NCBI GenBank assembly: GCA_964639245.1
Contig: CAZXCU010000004.1
Location: 299,735 to 363,734 of the forward strand
From: SB15 sp964639245
GTDB taxonomy: Bacteria; Chloroflexota; Anaerolineae; Aggregatilineales; J027
DNA: 64,000 nucleotides
Direction of reading: 5' to 3'
Part shown: piece by piece, positions 52,328 through 61,305 of the stretch
Layout of the letters: the number at the start of each line of letters is the position of its first letter
Numbering within the stretch: the first letter of the stretch is position 1
Position numbers and translations under genes: made by a program
The notes under the pieces: generated by a model
What the model was told of the DNA's origin: nothing
The model's database searches: none
The model's input: the letters and a program-made list of their open reading frames with translations, nothing else

Positions 52328-53785
52328 CTAGGCGAGTGCAGGTTCGCGCAAGTGCCAATCAGTCGTTTGTTCATAGGTGGCTGCCACTTGCAAGAGTTTC
52401 GCTTCCTGCATAAACGAACCTAGCAGTTGCAAGCCAATCGGCAAGTTGTTTTCATCAAATCCACACGGGACAGACAGCCCGCAAATCCCCGCCAAACTGG
52501 AAGGCAGGGTGAAGATGTCGGTCAGATACATTTGCAAGGGATCTTGGGATTTTTCGCCGATTTTAAAGGCGGTGGAAGCCATCGCAGGGGCTGCAATCAC
52601 ATCCACATGCTCAAAGGCTTTGTCAAAATCATCTTTAATGAGCGTGCGGACTTTTTGTGCCTTGAGATAGTAAGCATCGTAGTAACCCGCAGAAAGGGCA
52701 AATGTTCCAAGCATGATACGGCGCTTGACTTCTGCGCCAAAGCCCTGTCCCCGTGTGGATTTATACATAGGCCACAATCCGTCTCCCTCTGTGCGACGTA
52801 CCCCGTAGCGTACCCCATCATAGCGTGCCAGATTCGCGGATGCTTCGGCGGTGGCGAGCAGATAATAGGTGGGGAGGGCATATTCTGTATGAGGGAGGCT
52901 GACTTCGACAATTTCTGCGCCTAAATTGGCGAGATGATCAATGGCATCCCGAACGGCTTTTTCGGTGGCGGGTTGTAGCCCGTCAATGAAATATTCTTCG
53001 GGCAGACCGATGCGTAAGCCTTTCACGCCATCATGCAGATAGGCACGATAATCGGGAACTTCGGCTTCAAAACTGGTGCTGTCTTTTCGGTCATAGCCCG
53101 CCATCACCTGTAAAAGTTCGGCTGTATCTTCCACACGCCGCCCAAAACAGCCAATGCTATCTAAAGAGGAAGCAAAAGCGACCAGCCCATAGCGAGAGAC
53201 CAAGCCATAGGAGGGTTTGAGCGCAACAATGCCACAAAATGAACCAGGCGCACGCACACTCCCCCCGGTATCTGTACCTAATGAACCAATCGTCATATGG
53301 GCGGCGACGGCGGCAGCGCTGCCCCCGCTACTCCCTCCCGGCACACGGCTGGTATCCCAAGGGTTGCGGGTGGTGAAATAGCCCGAATTTTCGGTACTTG
53401 ACCCCATCGCAAATTCATCGGTGTTGGTTTTGCCAACCATGACCGCGCCGGCCTCAAACAACTGCTGAACAGCGGTGCTGGTATAGGGGGGGCGAAAGCC
53501 TTCTAACAAGCGCGAACCGCAGGTTGTTTGTACCCCTTCGGTACACAAAACATCTTTAATCGCTAAGGGGATGCCTAACAACGGACTGGTATCGCCCGCC
53601 TGCAAGCGTTTATCGGCTTCTGCTGCCATCGTCAGGGCTTCATCAGGGGTCACAGTAATAAAGGCTTTGATCTGGTCGTCCAGCGCGGCAATATGGTCAA
53701 GATGCGCTTGGGTCAGCTCAATGGCGGTTATTTCACCTTCCCGAAGTTTCTCTCTGGCTTCGGTCAGGGTTAGCTTGTTCAGCAT
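52328..53785 (-). CDS. gatA: Aspartyl/glutamyl-tRNA(Asn/Gln) amidotransferase subunit A
   Basis: 485 residues. The amidase signature has the Lys in PLAIKDVLC, the cis-Ser in MGSSTENSGYF and the nucleophilic Ser in GGSVRAPGSFCG, with GGSSGGSAAAVAA between. It hydrolyses glutamine and delivers ammonia to GatB for Glu-tRNA(Gln) or Asp-tRNA(Asn) transamidation. gatC lies 4.3 kb upstream on the same strand with no terminator seen between; gatB is outside the window. The gene follows the MBOAT gene by 52 bases. Confidence 0.96.
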   Translation of the reverse strand: MLNKLTLTEAREKLREGEITAIELTQAHLDHIAALDDQIKAFITVTPDEALTMAAEADKRLQAGDTSPLLGIPLAIKDVLCTEGVQTTCGSRLLEGFRPPYTSTAVQQLFEAGAVMVGKTNTDEFAMGSSTENSGYFTTRNPWDTSRVPGGSSGGSAAAVAAHMTIGSLGTDTGGSVRAPGSFCGIVALKPSYGLVSRYGLVAFASSLDSIGCFGRRVEDTAELLQVMAGYDRKDSTSFEAEVPDYRAYLHDGVKGLRIGLPEEYFIDGLQPATEKAVRDAIDHLANLGAEIVEVSLPHTEYALPTYYLLATAEASANLARYDGVRYGVRRTEGDGLWPMYKSTRGQGFGAEVKRRIMLGTFALSAGYYDAYYLKAQKVRTLIKDDFDKAFEHVDVIAAPAMASTAFKIGEKSQDPLQMYLTDIFTLPSSLAGICGLSVPCGFDENNLPIGLQLLGSFMQEAKLLQVAATYEQTTDWHLREPALA

Positions 53786-53837
53786 GGATGATGTTCTCCT
53801 TGTATCCGTTCAGTATAACATTTGCAAAGGTGATTTT

Positions 53838-55208
53838 TTAAAATTGGAAATATAAAAATGGGCTGCTGGTTGCCAGCATCATCAAACTCACCACAAAAAG
53901 TATCGCCAATCCCATGCTGCTGATAAGATGATGTGGACTTGGTAAATCCCATGCCTCCATTGTAAGGTTAGTCGTAACAAGCGCAAAGAAAAATATAATT
54001 AAAAAATACACACTAAAATTGGGAATTTGCTCAAAGGCAACTGTAAAACCGTTCAGCCCCAACATACTTTGATAAACATTAACCGCCATGGTGAGGGACT
54101 CCGCACGAAACAACACCCACCCGATGACAACCGCCAAAAAGGTGATTCCCCGTGATAACAGGCTGGGTAACATCGGCATTTTGAACCAGCGCCATGCCTG
54201 AAAAAAACCAATCAAGAGACCGTGATAGATGCCCCACAGCAAAAATGTGATACCTGTGCCATGCCAGAGTCCCGAAATAGTCATGGTCAACAGATAGGCC
54301 AGCATCATGGCGCCCAAACGATGCCATGAACGACGCAGCATGGCACGCGAGGCAGGTAAAAATACATAGTCTCGCAGCCAAGTGGTGAGGGTGATATGCC
54401 AGCGCCGCCAAAAATCCACAATATCACGGGCAGTATAGGGATTATCAAAATTGCGGGGAAACTCAAAACCGAGCAGCAGCGCAATCCCCACCGCCATTTC
54501 ACTGTAGCCACAAAAATCGAAGTAAAGCTGGTAAGTATAGCCTAAAGCAGCAAACCACCCTTCTACGAAGGTTAAATTTTCGTGGTTGGCTAACAAAGGA
54601 TTTACCAGTGTTGCCAATTGGTCAGCGATGATGACTTTTTTGGCAAGACCTATCACAAAGAAAACAATCCCGCGTTCCATTCTTATCGAATCGAGACCGG
54701 GCAGGGGTGAACATAACTGGAGGTGCATTTCGCCATAACGCAAAATTGGCCCGGCGGTGAGATGAGGAAAAATTGCTACAAATAATCCATAGTGGCGGAG
54801 ATTATGTGCCGGAGTAATCCGTTTTTGATAAACATCCAGCAAATAGCTGATATTTTGAAAGGTGTAAAAGGACAATCCCAGCGGCAAAACAAACTTCAGG
54901 GCGGGCGCAATATCCAAGGATTCACTGAAAAAATCATAGTATTTATAAAATCCGAGCATCCCGATATTGAGAAATAGCCCCGCCAGCAGCCAAGCGCGTT
55001 TTTGTGCCACCCCGATCTGTTTGCCAATCAAATAATTGGCAAGGGTAGAAAAAAACAGCAAGGGCAGATAACGCCAATCCCAATAGGCATAAAATAGGTA
55101 GCTGGCGAACAGCAACCCTCCCTGCCGCCACCGCGGACTCAGCAGCCAATAGCCGATAACAACTAGCGGTAAAAAAAGCAGAATAAATTCGTAGGAACTA
55201 AAAATCAT
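53838..55208 (-). CDS. MBOAT-family membrane O-acyltransferase (AlgI-like)
   Basis: 456 residues with about eleven hydrophobic segments. FVLPLGLSFYTFQNISYLLDVY is the AlgI/DltB-type motif; DFWRRWHITLTTWLRDYVFLP and the active-site histidine in SGLWHGTGITFLLWG are the MBOAT signatures. It carries acyl groups across the membrane for O-acetylation of an exopolysaccharide. The partner AlgJ-like gene overlaps it by eleven bases upstream. The acceptor glycan is not known. Confidence 0.94.
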   Translation of the reverse strand: MIFSSYEFILLFLPLVVIGYWLLSPRWRQGGLLFASYLFYAYWDWRYLPLLFFSTLANYLIGKQIGVAQKRAWLLAGLFLNIGMLGFYKYYDFFSESLDIAPALKFVLPLGLSFYTFQNISYLLDVYQKRITPAHNLRHYGLFVAIFPHLTAGPILRYGEMHLQLCSPLPGLDSIRMERGIVFFVIGLAKKVIIADQLATLVNPLLANHENLTFVEGWFAALGYTYQLYFDFCGYSEMAVGIALLLGFEFPRNFDNPYTARDIVDFWRRWHITLTTWLRDYVFLPASRAMLRRSWHRLGAMMLAYLLTMTISGLWHGTGITFLLWGIYHGLLIGFFQAWRWFKMPMLPSLLSRGITFLAVVIGWVLFRAESLTMAVNVYQSMLGLNGFTVAFEQIPNFSVYFLIIFFFALVTTNLTMEAWDLPSPHHLISSMGLAILFVVSLMMLATSSPFLYFQF

Positions 55209-56295
55209 TGCAGAGGTCGTTCAAAATCGGAATTAATAAACGGTTGGCATTTGGCAGCGTGTAGTGAATAACATCATAAAATTCGCTGGCTTCCCCCTCA
55301 AAAGCGGTTATATCGGTAAAATCGTACCATCTAAAATCATAGCGGTTGGCGAGTTTTTCTAATAGGCTTACCGTCTCTGCATAGCGGGCAGTAAAAACGG
55401 CATCCTGTTTTAGCACCTCCAGATAGGCAGGAAAATAAGGGGGGAGAAAAAGCACCACTTTTATTTCATTTTTTTCTGCCCACGCCAATAAAATTTTCAA
55501 AGCCTCTACGCGCCGCTTGTCCAGATGGGAAAAATGGGGCAAAAATCGGCTGTTGGGATCAACTTGGGTTTTGGGGATGAATGTCCCATCTGCGATTTGA
55601 GCATCATAGGGGGCATAGACCACCCGTCCCAACTCGTCAAAAGTATATAAATCTGACGGGCGAGAATCGGACAATTCCATTTTCAACACTTCATAGCTGT
55701 TTAGGGTCATGTCCATCGAGAGATATTGGGTCACAATTTTCCAGTGCTGGCGTATCTGCTGGTCAAGCGGCAGGGCGAGATGCTGGTAAAAGGGGGTATG
55801 GATGGCTTGCAGCCCAAAATCTCCCCCCGTCTCAAACAGAGTTATATCCAAGCCGATAATAAGAGATTGTGGCATGTGTTGATTGCTGAAATAGCGGGAA
55901 GCCGCCAACACATCTTCCATTTTGGCATTAGAAACCGCCGCGTTGAAGGCTGGCAGCCCGCAAGTTTGTTGAATGGTCACAGGGTCAAGCATCATGGAAC
56001 GCGAGGAACCAACCACCAAAATCTCCGGCGGAGCAGGCAACTCATGATATAAATTTATTTTTTCCCGCCGATCTTGTACAGAGAGGGGCTTCAAAACCCC
56101 TGTGTTCAACCAGCCGAACGGGTCTATCAACCCATTAAAAGCAAAGGCGACACAGACAAACACCATCATCAGCACAATGAGCCATCGTTCTGGAGGGAAA
56201 AATGTCTTTGGGTTGTATTTGAGAGAAAAAAGTGTGCCTGCTAACACAAAAAGGGCAATAACCTGTATGAAATTGGCCTCTAAAAAGACAATCAT
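55198..56295 (-). CDS. SGNH-type O-acetyltransferase partner (AlgJ/AlgX-like)
   Basis: 365 residues. Two N-terminal membrane segments (residues 5-25 and 40-60) precede an extracytoplasmic SGNH-like domain. Its GDS-like block is VVGSSRSMMLDP near residue 97 with the candidate nucleophilic Ser, and the C-terminal FYDVIHYTLPNANRLL gives the DxxH Asp and His. It would take the acyl group from the AlgI-like protein and transfer it to the polysaccharide. It begins 21 bases after a response-regulator gene, linking regulation and O-acylation in one operon. Confidence 0.78.
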   Translation of the reverse strand: MIVFLEANFIQVIALFVLAGTLFSLKYNPKTFFPPERWLIVLMMVFVCVAFAFNGLIDPFGWLNTGVLKPLSVQDRREKINLYHELPAPPEILVVGSSRSMMLDPVTIQQTCGLPAFNAAVSNAKMEDVLAASRYFSNQHMPQSLIIGLDITLFETGGDFGLQAIHTPFYQHLALPLDQQIRQHWKIVTQYLSMDMTLNSYEVLKMELSDSRPSDLYTFDELGRVVYAPYDAQIADGTFIPKTQVDPNSRFLPHFSHLDKRRVEALKILLAWAEKNEIKVVLFLPPYFPAYLEVLKQDAVFTARYAETVSLLEKLANRYDFRWYDFTDITAFEGEASEFYDVIHYTLPNANRLLIPILNDLCNDF

Positions 56296-56316
56296 GGGTG
56301 GTTATTGCGGAATTGG

Positions 56317-57135
56317 CTAATTGGCGACAGCCGTTTTGACCTGAATATCAAAGTGCATCAGGGGAGCGCGTTTGCCCTCGTCCAACAGCACATAACCTTG
56401 ATCGACATCAGTAAAACGGTAAAGGGTTTTGGCGCGTTCGGAAAATTCCTCACTGACCGCTTTTTTATATTTTTCGACATCGGCGGCATGGGTCAGCACC
56501 ACAAAATGAGCATCTTCGGATGTCCCGATAAAATCATTCGTGCTGCCATATTCAGCCAATCCTTGGCTTAACACTTTCGCAGCCAGATTGAGTGCATCAT
56601 TGGCGGTCAAAAAACCATAGGTATCTTTGAACCCCTGAAACCCCGCGACACTAATTTCTAAACGCTGCCATTTTGCACCACTGCTAAGGAAATTTTGATA
56701 TTCGTCCTCAATCATTGGGCCAGTCGGCAAACCTGTGACAGGTTCGTGGATATGGTCACGGGTGGCACGGGCAATACTGCTTTGCACCCGCAAGCGCAAT
56801 TCTTCTACGTCAAAGGGTTTGGTGATGTAATCGTCCGCACCAATTTGCAGCCCTGAAATTTTATCCGAACGGGCATTGCGCTGGGTCAAAAAGATGATGG
56901 GGATATTTTTGGTCAGGGTGGCGGCTCGCAGCGCTTCGCACACCTCAAACCCCTGCATATCGGGCAGCATAATATCTAATAAAATCAGATTGGGAAGTTT
57001 GGCACGCGCAAGTGCGACCCCTTGCCCGCCGGTATCGGCATGAAAAACCTCATACCCCTGCGAGTCGAAGTACATGACCAGCAGTTCGGCAACATCTGCA
57101 TCATCTTCGATTGCCAGAATTCGCTTTTTTGCCAT
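56317..57135 (-). CDS. Response regulator: intact receiver domain plus degenerate GGDEF domain
   Basis: 272 residues from the ATG at 57135; a TTG upstream is possible but weaker. The receiver has the acidic pair ED-D near residues 10-12, phosphoacceptor Asp54 in LILLDIMLPDMQGFEV, Thr in IIFLTQRN and Lys in ITKPFD, so it is probably phosphorylated. After PVTGLPTGPMIEDEY (GGDEF domain start) the signature GG[DE]EF is replaced by TSEDAHF, so diguanylate cyclase activity is not expected. The following gene is the AlgJ-like acyltransferase. It may be a phospho-dependent switch without c-di-GMP synthesis. Confidence 0.85.
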   Translation of the reverse strand: MAKKRILAIEDDADVAELLVMYFDSQGYEVFHADTGGQGVALARAKLPNLILLDIMLPDMQGFEVCEALRAATLTKNIPIIFLTQRNARSDKISGLQIGADDYITKPFDVEELRLRVQSSIARATRDHIHEPVTGLPTGPMIEDEYQNFLSSGAKWQRLEISVAGFQGFKDTYGFLTANDALNLAAKVLSQGLAEYGSTNDFIGTSEDAHFVVLTHAADVEKYKKAVSEEFSERAKTLYRFTDVDQGYVLLDEGKRAPLMHFDIQVKTAVAN

Positions 57136-57217
57136 GAATCCATTCCCCAAACTGAAACGAGTCTATTCTATCAAATTTCCAACCAATGCGGGCAAATGTT
57201 AATTAAATTTCACATAC

Positions 57218-58042
57218 TCAATCGGCTTGATAAATTTCTGCCCGTAAATTCATCAGGGGTTTGGACGTGGTTCCCCCTTTGCCATCCGGTACTTGCACAT
57301 AGCCCTGTTCGCGTTCCACAAAATTATAGAACTGCGGAAGTTGACTGTCTAACTTCTTTTTGAGATGCCCATACAAACGCGGCCCGAAATCGCGGGTGGT
57401 AATCACCACAAAATTGGCTTCATGTCGATGGCCTACAAAGTCTTTGGGTGCGCCCAGTTCAATCACCGAATCGCTAATCACATTACCCACATAGCTCAAA
57501 ACTTCTTTGGCAGTGACAAACCCATATAAATCTTTGAAGGTGTCGAAATTCTCAATCCGCAGTTCAAGACGATAGAAATCTTTTTCTTTTTCCATTCTTT
57601 GCAGAGCTTCGTCAATTTGTTTGCCCGTCGGCATCCGTGTCTGGGGGTGTAGATGGCCTTCGCTACGACGGAGTCCGTTGCGAATCCGCAAATTGAGTTC
57701 AGGCAAGTCAACCGGTTTCTGAACAAAATCATATGCGCCCGCTTCCAGAATCCGGTTTTGCAGCACGATTTCCGTCCCCCCGCCCAGAAAAATCACCGGG
57801 ATATGATTCACACGGGGATATTTTTTAATTTCCTCAAACACCCCCAAGCCAGATTTATCGGGCAGTTGGGTTTCTAACAAAATGAGACTCGGACGGCGTT
57901 TGAGGGCCTCGAGGAGGGTATCTTCCCCGCGTTCCACCGTGTAAACCACATATTCTTCTTGTTCAAAATAGGTTTTGAACATCAAGAGAAGGTTTTCATC
58001 CGGCTCCGCGATTAACAAAACTTCTCTCGATAAATTACTCAT
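57218..58042 (-). CDS. Pseudo-response regulator: Asp-to-Glu receiver plus degenerate GGDEF domain
   Basis: 274 residues from the ATG at 58042 (GTG one codon earlier is possible). The receiver lacks the phosphoacceptor: the site that should be Asp reads Glu in SLILLETQLPDKSGLGV; the conserved Thr is Gly in VIFLGGGTE; Lys in VQKPVDLPELNLR is retained. Glu can mimic a permanently phosphorylated state. The GGDEF signature is replaced by GHRHEANF. It is a paralogue of the neighbouring regulator over its full length (RLELRIENFDTFKDLYGF compares with RLEISVAGFQGFKDTYGF). The two genes sit between gatC and the O-acyltransferase pair. Confidence 0.83.
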   Translation of the reverse strand: MSNLSREVLLIAEPDENLLLMFKTYFEQEEYVVYTVERGEDTLLEALKRRPSLILLETQLPDKSGLGVFEEIKKYPRVNHIPVIFLGGGTEIVLQNRILEAGAYDFVQKPVDLPELNLRIRNGLRRSEGHLHPQTRMPTGKQIDEALQRMEKEKDFYRLELRIENFDTFKDLYGFVTAKEVLSYVGNVISDSVIELGAPKDFVGHRHEANFVVITTRDFGPRLYGHLKKKLDSQLPQFYNFVEREQGYVQVPDGKGGTTSKPLMNLRAEIYQAD

Positions 58043-58054
58043 CACACCCTCTGC

Positions 58055-58351
58055 TTAATCTACGTCCAAAACCGCGTCTACTTTAAACTGTTGAGCCTCT
58101 TTGTCCGGCGCATTGGCTAACACCTTGTCGATAGACAGAGTTGGCACAACTTGATCTTCGCGCATGACACTATCAACGGGCAAAACCGAAGCGGTTGGCG
58201 CAATCGCTTCGGTATCCAACCCATTCAACATTTCGGCATAATCTAAAATGTGGGAAAGCTGCTCCCGATAAAGTTCAATTTCCGCATCGGTTAAATCCAA
58301 TTTGGCAAGTTCCGCAATATTTACAACGGTTTCACGGGTAAGACTGCTCAT
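58055..58351 (-). CDS. gatC: Aspartyl/glutamyl-tRNA(Asn/Gln) amidotransferase subunit C
   Basis: 98 residues. The family pattern is VVNIAELAKLDLTDAEIELYREQLSHILDYAEMLNGLDTEAIAPTASVLP with DSVMREDQVVP following. It stabilises the GatA-GatB complex. The ATG has AAAGGA nine bases upstream and the gene begins 51 bases after the pyrK-like terminator, so it opens the operon; the next gene follows after twelve bases. Confidence 0.94.
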   Translation of the reverse strand: MSSLTRETVVNIAELAKLDLTDAEIELYREQLSHILDYAEMLNGLDTEAIAPTASVLPVDSVMREDQVVPTLSIDKVLANAPDKEAQQFKVDAVLDVD

Positions 58352-58401
58352 GTTTCGATTCCTTTAAACTTCCCTGTCTCATGTTAGTATATGCAAAACA
58401 A

Positions 58402-58429
58402 AAACGGGAGGCTACATGACCTCCCGTTT
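58402..58429 (-). terminator. Intrinsic terminator after the pyrD-like gene
   Basis: AAACGGGAGG (58402-58411) and CCTCCCGTTT (58420-58429) form a ten-base stem around an eight-base loop with a T-run on the minus strand. It separates the pyrD-like/pyrK-like pair from gatC. Confidence 0.88.
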
Positions 58430-58447
58430 GAATTTCCTGACATTTGC

Positions 58448-59413
58448 CTATTCTTTCCATTCGGAGGCATCAATATCGGTTTGCTGGGTGACATCTTCAA
58501 AGTCGAGTTCGGGCAACGTCGGTGGGGGTTCAACAATGCCCTCATACCCTTCGTCTTCGCGCCAATCGTCGGCATAAGTAGGAATCGAACGGGTGGTATC
58601 CAGGGTGTTGAGGTGGTTGGCAATGGCTTCGGCAAGGCGAGGTTGTGTCCAGACTACCGAATCGAGTTGGATAGCGCGTGCGCCTGCGGTCAGGAAATCT
58701 TCGGCATCTTCCGGTGTATGAATCCCACCGCTTGCGATGATCGGCAGTTCGGCATATTGCATGACGCGCCCCACAACCCGCAGAACTTGTGCCTTAACCC
58801 ATCCCCCGTATAAACGTCCGCCAATCAGACGACCTGTGGTAGCATCCCTTGCTGTTCCGCGTGGCGGGGCTGCCACGACCAACGCATCTGCTCCATTATG
58901 CTGGGCAACTTCGCCTAATGGCACGGCGTTGTATAAGGGTAACTGCACCATAATTGGTAAGTCGGTATGTTGACGGGCAGCTTCCAGGAGGGTGCTTAAT
59001 TCGCGCATGGTGGTTTGTTCATGAATGCCTAATTCAATCGCGGCCACGACCCGCGAACGCTCAATAGATTGAACCGCCTGCTCCACTTTATGGGGGGCTT
59101 CGGCGACTAGATGCAAAATGATGGGGAGAACGCTCCGTTTCCATTTTTTATCATAGTCGCGCAGTACCCGTGTTACGCCGGGATTGGGGAGACCAGTATG
59201 CAGCAAAAATCCTGATGGCAGCAACACCACACGCGGGCCACTGGCGGGATGACGCAGCGACAAGGTAACAGGCGGTGTGACCAGCGCCCCAAATTTATCG
59301 AGCGCAATAAGTTTGCGGTAAGGCGCACCATCAAAACCAACAGCCCCCGCCCCGAACAACACCGGCGAGGTGACAACGAGAGAATTTTTACGTGGTTGAG
59401 TCAGTTCAATCAT
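58448..59413 (-). CDS. Dihydroorotate-dehydrogenase-like FMN TIM barrel (type 1B-like), without cysteine
   Basis: 321 residues. FGAGAVGFDG, ALVTPPVTLSLRHP, and the FMN phosphate site in IIASGGIHTPEDAEDFLTAGARAIQL show a DHOD-type barrel. The diagnostic NxSCPN segment is absent (IELGIHEQTT in its place), and the whole protein has no cysteine, so the class 1 catalytic cysteine is missing. A 50-residue acidic tail (DDWREDEGYEG...DASEWKE) extends the C-terminus. The one-base spacing after the PyrK-like gene suggests a heteromeric flavoprotein, perhaps with another substrate. The pyrimidine role is uncertain. Confidence 0.75.
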   Translation of the reverse strand: MIELTQPRKNSLVVTSPVLFGAGAVGFDGAPYRKLIALDKFGALVTPPVTLSLRHPASGPRVVLLPSGFLLHTGLPNPGVTRVLRDYDKKWKRSVLPIILHLVAEAPHKVEQAVQSIERSRVVAAIELGIHEQTTMRELSTLLEAARQHTDLPIMVQLPLYNAVPLGEVAQHNGADALVVAAPPRGTARDATTGRLIGGRLYGGWVKAQVLRVVGRVMQYAELPIIASGGIHTPEDAEDFLTAGARAIQLDSVVWTQPRLAEAIANHLNTLDTTRSIPTYADDWREDEGYEGIVEPPPTLPELDFEDVTQQTDIDASEWKE

Positions 59414-59414
59414 G

Positions 59415-60143
59415 TTACACCAAAAACATTTCGGTTAAATCAAATGCGCTGCCATCTATACAGGCTAGTTTATGGGTGGTTTTGCAGCGCACCATACACG
59501 CCATACATGCGCCTGTCCCACAGGGCATTGGGGGCAGATACACCCCGTAAAAAAATTGAGCGGGGACACTCATCTTGAGCGTTTTGACCATCTGAAACAA
59601 TTCGCTGAAATGGTCATTGGCAAAAGCATCCCCCGCCACAGCGAAAATCTGGTCAGCCCATACAAGGGTTGAATTTTGGTCAGGCCATTGTGCGGCATCG
59701 TGACCGGGAATAACCTCAATGGCGGAAGGCAGGGCTGAAGCGGGATAATCCCGTGCTTTGCCGAGCAATACGAGCGCAACAGAGGCATTTTGGGACAGGG
59801 CTTTCTGAGCTAACATCAGCAAAGGTGTCGGGTAGCTGTCGTAGGCAATCAGCAGCAGGCGTTTTTGCAACCCTGCATTCCATGGAAAGCCGTTTCCAAT
59901 CGGGCCTAACAGGGAGACAGTGTGACCGGGCATGTAAGTTGAATCCATCAAGCGTTCCACAATGAGTGTGCGCGGACTCACTTCAATGGGCAGCCATTGT
60001 TCGCGTAAATAGGAGACACCTTCCGCAAGCAGGGTTTGGCCTGCTTCCAAGTAGCGCAGCGAATCCTCCACCCGCAATTCTAAGCGCTGAATATCGGGAG
60101 CAACCCGCCAGACACGTTCGACAATGCCCTCAGTTTCGCGCAT
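59415..60143 (-). CDS. PyrK-like FAD/[2Fe-2S] electron-transfer subunit
   Basis: 242 residues. The C-terminus has the PyrK cluster signature CGTGACMACMVRC...LACIDGSAFDL (Cx4Cx2C...C) for a 2Fe-2S centre, preceded by a ferredoxin-reductase-like NAD region (LLLIAYDSYPTPLLMLAQ). The N-terminal FAD motif RxYS is degenerate (YLREQWLPI). It would move electrons from the PyrD-like partner to NAD+. It is divergent from the LysM/LTD gene. Confidence 0.82.
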   Translation of the reverse strand: MRETEGIVERVWRVAPDIQRLELRVEDSLRYLEAGQTLLAEGVSYLREQWLPIEVSPRTLIVERLMDSTYMPGHTVSLLGPIGNGFPWNAGLQKRLLLIAYDSYPTPLLMLAQKALSQNASVALVLLGKARDYPASALPSAIEVIPGHDAAQWPDQNSTLVWADQIFAVAGDAFANDHFSELFQMVKTLKMSVPAQFFYGVYLPPMPCGTGACMACMVRCKTTHKLACIDGSAFDLTEMFLV

Positions 60144-60265
60144 AACACACCTCTACACAACATCGCTTTAACTGTAGTGTGTTTTTATGACACGGGCAAA
60201 TTTAAGCGGTTGCCCCTACCCTAGACAGTGTGTTAGGATGTTTTGCAAATTGAGGAGTGGGTGTA

Positions 60266-61300
60266 ATGCGTCGGAGACGTTCTGCGGTACTTTTTCTGGT
60301 AATCAACATTGTGGTGTCCCTCTCGGTGGCGCTGCTGGTCATTACCCTGTTTTCTTCCTCCCAGCAGGAAGAACAACCGCCGATTCGTCCGTCCATTGTC
60401 GTGTTTGTAACATCCACGATTGACCCCCTGTTGCCACCTCAAGACGCGCTGCAAGCCACCGTCTATGCCCAGAGTGAAACCTTAGCCGCATTGGAACGGC
60501 AAGCGACAACCCTTGCTCAAGCCACCGCGATTCCCAGTGGTAGCGGCGGTGGAGTCGTTGGTAATGTCCCCACCCAGTCCACATCAAACCCACAAACCGT
60601 GCCGACCACTTCCAGTGACGAAGAATTGCCCACGATTCCACCTAATTTGCTGCCGCAACTGCCGACCATTGGAGCAGAAACGGCAACCGCGATTGTCGTG
60701 ACCAATACGCTGCCGGCGGACGGCTGCGAACGCTATTTTGTGCAGGCCGGCGATACGGCAAGTACCATTGCAACCCGCTTTGAAGTGAGCCTGAGTGAAC
60801 TTTTTGTGTTGAATGGCATTAATGACCGCACGATTTTAAATATCGGAGATGAACTGCTCATTCCCGGCGGAGCATGTGAACCTGAAGTCACCCCCACTGT
60901 GACCCCCACAGCGCGTCCCACCTTTAATTTGACCTTTGTTGCGCCCACCGTGACTCTTGGCCCAACCGCCATTGATTCACAGATTGAAATTTCGGGCGTG
61001 CTGAATACCGGCGACATCACCGCAGAACAGGTCGAAATTCAAAATCTGGGGGGAGAAATCAATTTAGAAAATTGGTCGCTCACCGATGAACAGGGCAATA
61101 CCTATACCTTCCCGGCGGTGCGATTGGTTCCCGGTAGCATCATCCGTGTGCTGACCCGCAGTGGTACGAATACACCCGGCTTTTTGTATTGGAATCAAAA
61201 CACGCCCATCTGGTCGCCGGGAGAAACTGCTACTTTGAGTGACACGGACGGGGTTGTGCAAGCGGTCTTTACCATTGAAGAAGCCTTTCAAGAGGAGTAA
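60266..61300 (+). CDS. Membrane-anchored LysM plus lamin-tail domain protein
   Basis: 344 residues from the ATG at 60266, with GAGGAG eight bases upstream; a GTG at 60257 is in the same frame. One N-terminal membrane segment (LFLVINIVVSLSVALLVITLF) is followed by a Thr/Pro-rich linker, a LysM motif (YFVQAGDTASTIATRFEVSLSELFVLNGI...LNIGDELLIPG) near residue 165, another linker, and a lamin-tail (LTD) domain (VEIQNLGGEINLENWSLTDEQGNTYTFPAV) at the C-terminus. LysM binds peptidoglycan or chitin; LTD often attaches surface enzymes. Likely a cell-wall-bound structural protein. Confidence 0.86.
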   Translation: MRRRRSAVLFLVINIVVSLSVALLVITLFSSSQQEEQPPIRPSIVVFVTSTIDPLLPPQDALQATVYAQSETLAALERQATTLAQATAIPSGSGGGVVGNVPTQSTSNPQTVPTTSSDEELPTIPPNLLPQLPTIGAETATAIVVTNTLPADGCERYFVQAGDTASTIATRFEVSLSELFVLNGINDRTILNIGDELLIPGGACEPEVTPTVTPTARPTFNLTFVAPTVTLGPTAIDSQIEISGVLNTGDITAEQVEIQNLGGEINLENWSLTDEQGNTYTFPAVRLVPGSIIRVLTRSGTNTPGFLYWNQNTPIWSPGETATLSDTDGVVQAVFTIEEAFQEE

Positions 61301-61305
61301 GTCGG

